From contig CP070716.1 of assembly GCA_020350425.1 (NCBI GenBank), positions 1 through 53,306 on the forward strand: 53,306 nt of DNA, given 5' to 3'. Below the pieces are notes generated by a model. That model ran no database searches. It was not told the origin of the DNA and saw only the letters and a list, made by a program, of their open reading frames with translations. The position numbers were made by a program, and so were the translations under genes. Positions 48,476 to 53,306 of this stretch are shown piece after piece. Positions within the stretch are counted from its first letter, which is position 1, and the number at the start of each line of letters is the position of its first letter. The stretch comes from Gemmatimonadota bacterium (GTDB lineage: Bacteria > Gemmatimonadota > Gemmatimonadetes > Gemmatimonadales > GWC2-71-9).

Positions 48476-49226
48476 GCGTGTCCTGGCCGAGCTGAAGGGC
48501 CGGGTACTGACCCTCGTCCTCAACCGGCCCGACAAGCGCAACGCCATCGATACGCCGATGGTGGACCAGCTCCTCCGGCACCTGGAGCGCGCCGATCTCG
48601 ACGCGCAGGTCGGGGTGGTGGCGCTACGCGGGGCGGGGAAGGACTTCTGCGCCGGCGCGGATCTGGCAGAGATGCTCGAGTCGGTGGATCGGTCGCCCGC
48701 CGAGAACGAGGCGAGCGCGCGCCGCTTGGGCGAGGTCTTCATCGCCATGCGGCGGCTCCCGAAGCCGGTCGTCGCCGTGGTACACGGCAGGGCGTTGGCC
48801 GGCGGGTGCGGCCTCGCCAGCGCCTGCGACCTGGTGTTCGCCCACGCCGATGCCAGCTTCGGCTATCCCGAGGTGCGGCGGGGATTCGTGCCGGCGATGG
48901 TGATGGCGATGTTGCGCCGGTCGGTCGGTGAGAAGGTCGCCTTCGACCTGGTTGGGACGGGGCGGGTGCTCACGAGCGACGAAGCGCGGGGCGTGGGCCT
49001 GGTTGCGCGGGTGCTGCCCGACACCAGCTTCGAGGAAGAGGTGGCGGGGCTGCTGAGCGAGCTGGCGGCGGCGAGCGGGTCGGCGTTGGCGTTCATCAAG
49101 CGCCAGCTGTACGAGATCGACGGGCGCAGCTTCGAGGAGGCGATCGACCTGGGCGCCAAGGTCAATGCGACCGCGCGCGCCACGCCCGATTTCAGGCAGG
49201 CCGTGTCGCGCTTTCTGGAGAAGTAG
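48465..49226 (+). CDS. Enoyl-CoA hydratase/isomerase, LiuC/AtuE-like
   Basis: 253 residues, crotonase fold. The CoA oxyanion-hole segments are GAGKDFCAGADLAEM and HGRALAGGCGLASACDL. Of the two catalytic glutamates of mitochondrial enoyl-CoA hydratase, the first is Gly here (GGCGLA) and the second is kept (SFGYPEVRRGFVPA). That pattern, with EVRxGxVPA, is like methylglutaconyl- and isohexenylglutaconyl-CoA hydratases. It fits the adjacent carboxyltransferase/AtuA genes for leucine or isoprenoid-type acyl-CoA catabolism. Confidence 0.88.
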   Translation: MSNERVLAELKGRVLTLVLNRPDKRNAIDTPMVDQLLRHLERADLDAQVGVVALRGAGKDFCAGADLAEMLESVDRSPAENEASARRLGEVFIAMRRLPKPVVAVVHGRALAGGCGLASACDLVFAHADASFGYPEVRRGFVPAMVMAMLRRSVGEKVAFDLVGTGRVLTSDEARGVGLVARVLPDTSFEEEVAGLLSELAAASGSALAFIKRQLYEIDGRSFEEAIDLGAKVNATARATPDFRQAVSRFLEK

Positions 49227-49239
49227 GGAGGGCCACAGC

Positions 49240-49797
49240 ATGAAACCACGGGTGATGATCCTACTGGCGGCGGTGGGCCTGGCGGCGCCGGCATGTGGCG
49301 ACACGTCCGGCCCCCACAACGGCAACGGGAATGAGGACCGGGGCAGCTTCCAGGCGACGGCCTCCGGCGACCTCAATCTGAGCTTCTCTGGCGAGGCGGT
49401 GTTCGGCATCCAGACCGCGGACGGGAGCTCGGCCTTCGTGGTCGCGCTCATGCACGGCACGCTTGGGGGAGACAATTCAGACTACGTGTTCATCGGACGC
49501 GACAACACGACCGCCCCCGGGGCCGGCACCTACCCGATCCATCCGTCGACCTGTGGCAGCTGCACGGCCGACGACTTCACCGCAGCCTACCTGCACCAGG
49601 TCACCGTCGTCGACTACGGAGTCTTCTTCAGCGACACGGGCACCTTCACCATCAGCGCGGCCAGCGCCGACACGCTGCGCGGCACGTTTGACCTCACGAC
49701 CAGCGCGTTCCTGACAATCGGCAGCGTGACGGCCGATTCGGTGCGGCTGCAGGGCACCTTCACGGCGGTCGCTGGGCAGGTGCCCTCCGCCCCTTGA
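49240..49797 (+). CDS. Hypothetical lipoprotein
   Basis: 185 residues beginning MKPRVMILLAAVGLAAPAC, a lipoprotein signal with lipobox AAPAC, and preceded by GGGAGGG. The mature part is rich in Ser/Thr/Asp/Gly with beta-strand spacing and a CGSC pair near the middle (STCGSCTADDF). No family recognised. Likely surface or periplasmic. Confidence 0.7.
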   Translation: MKPRVMILLAAVGLAAPACGDTSGPHNGNGNEDRGSFQATASGDLNLSFSGEAVFGIQTADGSSAFVVALMHGTLGGDNSDYVFIGRDNTTAPGAGTYPIHPSTCGSCTADDFTAAYLHQVTVVDYGVFFSDTGTFTISAASADTLRGTFDLTTSAFLTIGSVTADSVRLQGTFTAVAGQVPSAP

Positions 49798-49824
49798 ACG
49801 CGGCACAGCGGGGCAATAGCGCAG

Positions 49825-50367
49825 ATGCCGTTGACCACCCTCACCTCCGCGCGCCTCACGCTGCGCCCCCCGCAGCGGGTCGACGCCGAGGCCATCTTCA
49901 CGGGATACGCCACGGATCCCGCGGTGGCGCGCTTCGTGGTGTGGACTCCCCACCAGTCCATCGCGGAGACCGAGGCGTTCCTCGCCCATTTCCTGGAGCA
50001 CGGCGCGGAGGACGACAACTACCCCTGGGTGATCACCCGCACGGCCGACGCCGTCCTCCTCGGCGCGGTGCACCTGCGTGTCGAGCCCCCGCGGGCTGAG
50101 CTGGGGTTCAACCTGGCGCGGGAGCACTGGGGCCGGGGCTACGGGACCGAGGTGGTGCAGACGGTGATGGCGTTTGGATTCGGTCACGCCGGCGTGCATC
50201 GGGTGCAGGCCGTGTGTCACGTGGACAACGCCGCCTCCGCACGGGTGCTCGAGAAGGCCGGCATGCGACGCGAGGGCCGGCTGCACCGCTACATGCTGTT
50301 CCCCAACCTCGGTACCGAGCCTCAGGACGTCTACCTCTACGCCGCCACGACGCCGACCGTGATCTAG
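49825..50367 (+). CDS. GNAT acetyltransferase, RimJ/RimL-type
   Basis: 180 residues. SARLTLRPPQRVDAEAIFTGYA is the usual beta1-alpha1 start; the acetyl-CoA loop is GRGYGTEVVQTV; VHRVQAVCHVDNAASARVLEKAGM is the alpha4-beta6 signature (N.AS..vlEK.Gf) and EGRLHRYML follows. This subfamily acetylates ribosomal proteins, amino groups or small molecules; the substrate is not indicated. Compare with the lipoprotein upstream: 27 bases separate them. Confidence 0.88.
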   Translation: MPLTTLTSARLTLRPPQRVDAEAIFTGYATDPAVARFVVWTPHQSIAETEAFLAHFLEHGAEDDNYPWVITRTADAVLLGAVHLRVEPPRAELGFNLAREHWGRGYGTEVVQTVMAFGFGHAGVHRVQAVCHVDNAASARVLEKAGMRREGRLHRYMLFPNLGTEPQDVYLYAATTPTVI

Positions 50368-50504
50368 GCCGCAGCGCCTCACGGCACTCTGATGGCATGC
50401 TGCGATCGTAGCGCTGGCAGGATCGCTGGCGGGGACGCAGCTTTTCGCCGATCGGCGGCGAGTGCGCCCGCGCCGATGCCATTTCTCACGCAGGCGGGAA
50501 CGCT

Positions 50505-51218
50505 GTGGCCGACGGCAAGGGCACGGAACGGCGCACACGAGAGCGACGCACGGATTCGGAACGGCGGGCCGGACACGACCGGCGCGTCGGGGCGAATCGT
50601 CGCGTGGCCGACGCGGGCCCTCCACCCGGGGTGCGGGAGCGACGCACGGGCTGGGACCGCCGTATCGCCGACCGGCGCACCGGCGGCGACCGCCGCAGCG
50701 GACTCGACCGCCGAGACCCCACACCGGCGGTGCTGTTGCGCGCCGTCGCCGTCCAGACGGCTCGGCAACTCGTCAGCCGGCTCTACCTGCAGGTGACCAG
50801 GTCGCCCAAGGCCTCGGCGCGCGCGCGCGAGCGTATCGCCGCCGCCCGCGCGGAGTTGTTGACGCGGCGCCCCGACCTGGAACGGGTCGGCAAGGCGCTC
50901 GACGACCTCAAGTCCACGGCGGCGGCCAAGTTCCCGGAGTACGGGCTGGCCAGAGAGCTGCTGCGCCCGCTGCGCGGCAACCACAAGGGGAAGGCGGCGT
51001 CGAAGGCCGACACCCCAGCCCTCAAGCGGCGCGACTCGCTCGAGCAGCTCCGAGCCACACTCGCGGCTCCGCTCACGCCGTCAGTTCCTTCCAACGGTGC
51101 CACCCGCTCCCGCAGCGCCTCGGGCAACCGGAAGAAGAAGGGCAAGCAGAAGACGCCCAAGCAGCCCGCCAGGAAGAAGCAGGCCAGCGCGAAGAAGCGA
51201 GGCCGGTCCGCGCAGTAA
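50505..51218 (+). CDS. Highly basic protein with repeated RR motifs
   Basis: 237 residues, GTG start with AGGCGGG upstream. Residues ~8-70 contain about ten Arg-Arg pairs at 4-8 residue spacing (ERRTRERRTDSERR, DRRIADRRTGGDRR). A helical middle (~75-130) has AVQTARQLVSRLYLQV. The C-terminal tail (~200-237) is Lys-rich with Ala/Pro/Ser, like histone H1 or HU-tail sequences (KKKGKQKTPKQPARKKQ). No catalytic domain. A nucleic acid-binding role is plausible but inferred from composition only. Confidence 0.55.
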   Translation: MADGKGTERRTRERRTDSERRAGHDRRVGANRRVADAGPPPGVRERRTGWDRRIADRRTGGDRRSGLDRRDPTPAVLLRAVAVQTARQLVSRLYLQVTRSPKASARARERIAAARAELLTRRPDLERVGKALDDLKSTAAAKFPEYGLARELLRPLRGNHKGKAASKADTPALKRRDSLEQLRATLAAPLTPSVPSNGATRSRSASGNRKKKGKQKTPKQPARKKQASAKKRGRSAQ

Positions 51219-51269
51219 TCCGCACCCTCAAGCACGGCAACGAGAGCGAGCGACCCGTCGACCCGACGC

Positions 51270-52553
51270 ATGGTGCGTGGTGCCCTCCTGCACGCGTCTG
51301 CGCCTGCGATGGGTGTGACCGCGCCCCTCCGGCCGGGCATGGCCTCCGCCCGGTCCGTTCTGCGACGGGTGTGGGGATACGAAGACTTCCGCCACCATCA
51401 GCGGCGCGCCGTCCTTGCGGCGCTTCGCGGACGGGATTGTCTGGCCGTTCTCCCTACCGGCGGCGGCAAGTCCCTCTGCTACCAGGTGCCCGCCATGGTG
51501 CTGCCGGGCCTCACCATCGTGGTCTCCCCCCTGATCTCCCTCATGCAGGATCAGGTCGCCGCGCTTAGGCGGCGGGGCGTGGCCGCCGCCTACCTCAGCA
51601 GCACCCAGCCCCGCTCCGTGCAGTCGGCCGTATGGACCGCGCTCCGTTCGGGGCACGTGCGGGTGCTGTACCTGGCCCCCGAGCGCCTGGCGCAGCTGGC
51701 GGCGAGGTCGGGCCGGGAGGTGTCCTTGCTGGCGGTCGACGAAGCCCATTGCATCAGCGAATGGGGACACGACTTTCGTCCCCACTATCGAGCGCTCGGC
51801 CGGTACCGCCAGATGCTGGGTCGTCCCCCCACCATGGCGCTCACCGCCACCGCCACGCGGTCTGCCCGCGACGACGTCGTGCGTGTCCTCGGGCTGCGAC
51901 GTCCTGTCCGGATCGTGCGGGCGTTCGATCGCGCCAACCTGTACTTCGCCGCCCGGCGCTGTGGCACCGAACCCGAGCGCCTTCGGGCCCTCGCGGCGCT
52001 GCTGCGCGGTTGCCCGGCCAGCACCGTGGTGTACGTCCCGACACGCAGCCGTGCGGACGGCGTGGCCGCAGTGTTGGGCCGCTGGGGGTTCAGCGCGCTC
52101 CCCTATCACGCCGGACTTCCGGGCCCGGAGCGACGGGCGCTCCTCGAGCAGTTCTTACGGGGCCAGGTGACGGTCATGGTGGCGACCAACGCGTTCGGCT
52201 TGGGCATCGACAAGCCCGACGTGCGCCTGGTGGCCCACCTGGGCATCCCGCCGCGTCCGGAAGCCTACTTCCAGGAAGCCGGGCGCGCCGGGCGTGACGG
52301 GAAGCCGGCCCGCTGTGTCATGCTGTGGCTTCCCGCCGACCTCGTGCTGGCCCGCCATCTTGCGGGTCTGGACGCCCCCGTCGGGGCCCGGGAGGGCGCC
52401 ACCGTGCGCCAGGCACGGCTGGCCGGGCTGCGCGCGATGCAGCGCTACGTGGAGACGCGCGGCTGCCGCCGGCGCGTGCTGCTGCATTACCTGGGTGAGC
52501 GCGGGGGGCGGTGCGCCGGGTGCGATCGGTGCGGCTGCCAGGGTGACCGGTGA
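51270..52553 (+). CDS. recQ: RecQ-like DNA helicase, short form
   Basis: Up to 427 residues. Walker A PTGGGKSLCYQVP, DEAH box AVDEAHCISEWGHDFRPHY, motif III TATATRSARDD, motif VI EAGRAGRDGKPA. The C-terminus has the RecQ zinc-binding Cys set (GCRRRVLLHYLG...CAGCDRC) and then stops, so the winged-helix and HRDC domains are absent. The start is uncertain; ATG 51309 or 51339 (MASARSVLRRVWGYEDFR) also fit the family. DNA repair or replication restart role. Confidence 0.9.
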   Translation: MVRGALLHASAPAMGVTAPLRPGMASARSVLRRVWGYEDFRHHQRRAVLAALRGRDCLAVLPTGGGKSLCYQVPAMVLPGLTIVVSPLISLMQDQVAALRRRGVAAAYLSSTQPRSVQSAVWTALRSGHVRVLYLAPERLAQLAARSGREVSLLAVDEAHCISEWGHDFRPHYRALGRYRQMLGRPPTMALTATATRSARDDVVRVLGLRRPVRIVRAFDRANLYFAARRCGTEPERLRALAALLRGCPASTVVYVPTRSRADGVAAVLGRWGFSALPYHAGLPGPERRALLEQFLRGQVTVMVATNAFGLGIDKPDVRLVAHLGIPPRPEAYFQEAGRAGRDGKPARCVMLWLPADLVLARHLAGLDAPVGAREGATVRQARLAGLRAMQRYVETRGCRRRVLLHYLGERGGRCAGCDRCGCQGDR

Positions 52554-52852
52554 GGTGTCCGAATATGGTGACATGACGGCCCAGTTGGGGGCGACGGGGT
52601 AAATCCTAACCAGTTGTCTAGCAATGCTTTAGACGTCTTGTGACTGATGGCACGGATTTTCCGTCGGAGATGTGCAGGAATACACTGTGGCCTGCTGAGC
52701 GCCTTGTCGCCAGGCAAGCATCTCGTCGGGAGGGGACGAGCGGGACCACGCTAAGCCCGGGCTCAGCAGGCCGCAGAGTATCTCCCCCAAGGCATTTCGC
52801 GACTCTCCCCCCTCGCCTAACTTCCAACGACGACCTTCACGCGGGGGACGCT
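52554..52852 (+). other. Structured non-coding region upstream of the NfeD-like gene
   Basis: A ~300-base gap with no gene and unusually rich in inverted repeats. A small hairpin GTCT-AGC...GCT-TT-AGAC (52616-52634), a second ACGGA-TTT-TCCGT (52652-52664) and a long one at 52677-52785 (separate entry). Two pyrimidine tracts, TCTCCCCC (52781-52788) and CTCTCCCCCC (52803-52812), follow. No sigma70 promoter could be matched with confidence. Confidence 0.6.
52677..52785 (+). ncRNA. Candidate structured RNA or long hairpin
   Basis: A 16-bp helix with one G-U pair, CTGTGGCCTGCTGAGC (52685-52700) with GCTCAGCAGGCCGCAG (52761-52776), extends past one A-A mismatch with ATAC/GTAT and, beyond a bulged C, GGA/TCC. 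It encloses three small hairpins: GCCT/AGGC (52701-52715), CTCGTC/GACGAG with loop GGGAGGG (52722-52740) and CGGG/CCCG (52741-52759). The cloverleaf shape is not a tRNA; no T-loop is present. It matches no riboswitch consensus I recall. The strand follows the downstream gene and is not proven. Confidence 0.5.
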
Positions 52853-53306
52853 GTGTCTCGTTGGCCCGTTGCGCTGGCGACCGCCCTTCTAGCTGCGCAG
52901 CCCGTACCGGCCTCGGCCCAGCAGGTGCTGGTGTACCGCATTCCGGTCACGGGCACGATCGAGTTGGGCCTGGCTCCCTATGTCGAGCGCGCGATCGAGG
53001 AAGCGCACACGGCGGGCGCCGCTGTGATCGTGCTGGATATCGACACGCCCGGCGGCCGCATCGACGCCGCCCAGCAGATCGTCAAGGCGGTGACCGGCAG
53101 CGAGCTGCCCATCTACGCCCTCGTGAACACCCACGCGTGGAGCGCGGGGGCGATCATCGCGCTGGCCGCCGATTCCATCTACATGACGCCGGCGTCCTCG
53201 ATCGGTGCGGCGACGCCGGTGACCGGAGGAGGGGAGAAGGCCCCGGAGAAGATCGTCTCCGCCATGCGGAGCGAGATGCGCGCCCTCGCGGAGCGGCGCG
53301 GCCTCG
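52853..53306 (+). CDS. NfeD1b/ClpP-class membrane serine protease (5' part)
   Basis: Partial, cut by the window end; 151 codons visible. GTG start with GGGGGA 6 bases before it. A signal peptide (VALATALLAAQPVPASAQ) is followed by VYRIPVTGTIELGLAPYVERAI, VIVLDIDTPGGRIDAAQQI and NTHAWSAGAIIALAAD, whose Ser is the nucleophile of the Ser/Lys dyad. This is the N-terminal protease domain of the long NfeD family, found with stomatins and membrane quality control. The catalytic Lys and the membrane/NfeD domains lie outside the window. Confidence 0.88.
   Translation, partial: MSRWPVALATALLAAQPVPASAQQVLVYRIPVTGTIELGLAPYVERAIEEAHTAGAAVIVLDIDTPGGRIDAAQQIVKAVTGSELPIYALVNTHAWSAGAIIALAADSIYMTPASSIGAATPVTGGGEKAPEKIVSAMRSEMRALAERRGL

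Noticed and set aside
50462-51568. A 368-codon plus-strand frame overlapping the basic protein and recQ
   Set aside because: It crosses into a well-defined RecQ gene in another frame. The 50505-51218 frame has a better start and a patterned Lys/Arg composition.
52685-52776. tRNA gene suggested by the cloverleaf-shaped fold
   Set aside because: Closing stem is 16 bp rather than 7, no TTCRA T-loop, no D-loop GG, no CCA-type end.

Overview
The window is a GC-rich, gene-dense chromosomal segment from a free-living, probably aerobic or facultative Gram-negative bacterium. Evidence for an outer membrane includes a periplasmic HtrA-type protease, several lipoproteins with clear lipoboxes and a predicted outer-membrane protein. 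No phage, insertion sequence, CRISPR array or other mobile element was seen. The gene content and order, heavy GTG/TTG start usage and almost universal 4-base ATGA/GTGA overlaps fit a Gemmatimonadota-like lineage. That placement is an inference from style and content, not a search result.

Region by region: (1) 1-398, tmRNA (ssrA, its first base probably just outside the window) with a rho-independent terminator. (2) 684-12566, minus strand, a long run read from truA: truA, transaldolase, HtrA-like lipoprotein, purB, purC, psd, pssA, small lipoprotein, TFIIB-type zinc-ribbon protein, purF, ppdK. (3) 12624-14404, trpD on plus, converging with lexA on minus. (4) 14414-25953, plus strand: trpC, trpB, a HEAT-repeat protein, an HD-GYP protein, trpA, a membrane GAF/MCP-type signalling protein, folB, folK, panB, panC, a YqeK-like HD hydrolase and a LytR_C protein. 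(5) 25888-27854, minus strand: rlmN and a predicted outer-membrane protein. (6) 28062-37809, plus strand: aspS, phoH, a PgpH-like 7TM-HD phosphodiesterase, ybeY, two CorC-like proteins, a DUF502 protein and mgtE. (7) 37858-49226, plus strand: meaB, the methylmalonyl-CoA mutase catalytic subunit, a Vms1/eRF1-like protein, the B12-binding mutase subunit, an acyl-CoA carboxylase carboxyltransferase, an S8 peptidase, an AtuA-like pair and an enoyl-CoA hydratase of the LiuC/AtuE kind. (8) 49240-53306: a lipoprotein, a GNAT acetyltransferase, a very basic protein, a short RecQ helicase, a strongly structured non-coding region, and the 5' end of a NfeD/ClpP-class membrane protease.

Functionally, the window holds biosynthesis (Trp, purine, folate, pantothenate, phosphatidylethanolamine), translation and RNA quality control (tmRNA, TruA, RlmN, AspRS, YbeY, Vms1-like), magnesium and c-di-AMP-linked membrane functions, and an acyl-CoA catabolic island for propionyl-CoA and branched or isoprenoid-like acyl-CoAs.

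The most unusual items are: a long, nearly perfect hairpin enclosing three small hairpins upstream of the NfeD-like gene (52677-52785); two signalling-type genes that share a previously unassigned N-terminal module, placed between trpB and trpA; and a Vms1/eRF1-like gene separating the two halves of methylmalonyl-CoA mutase.
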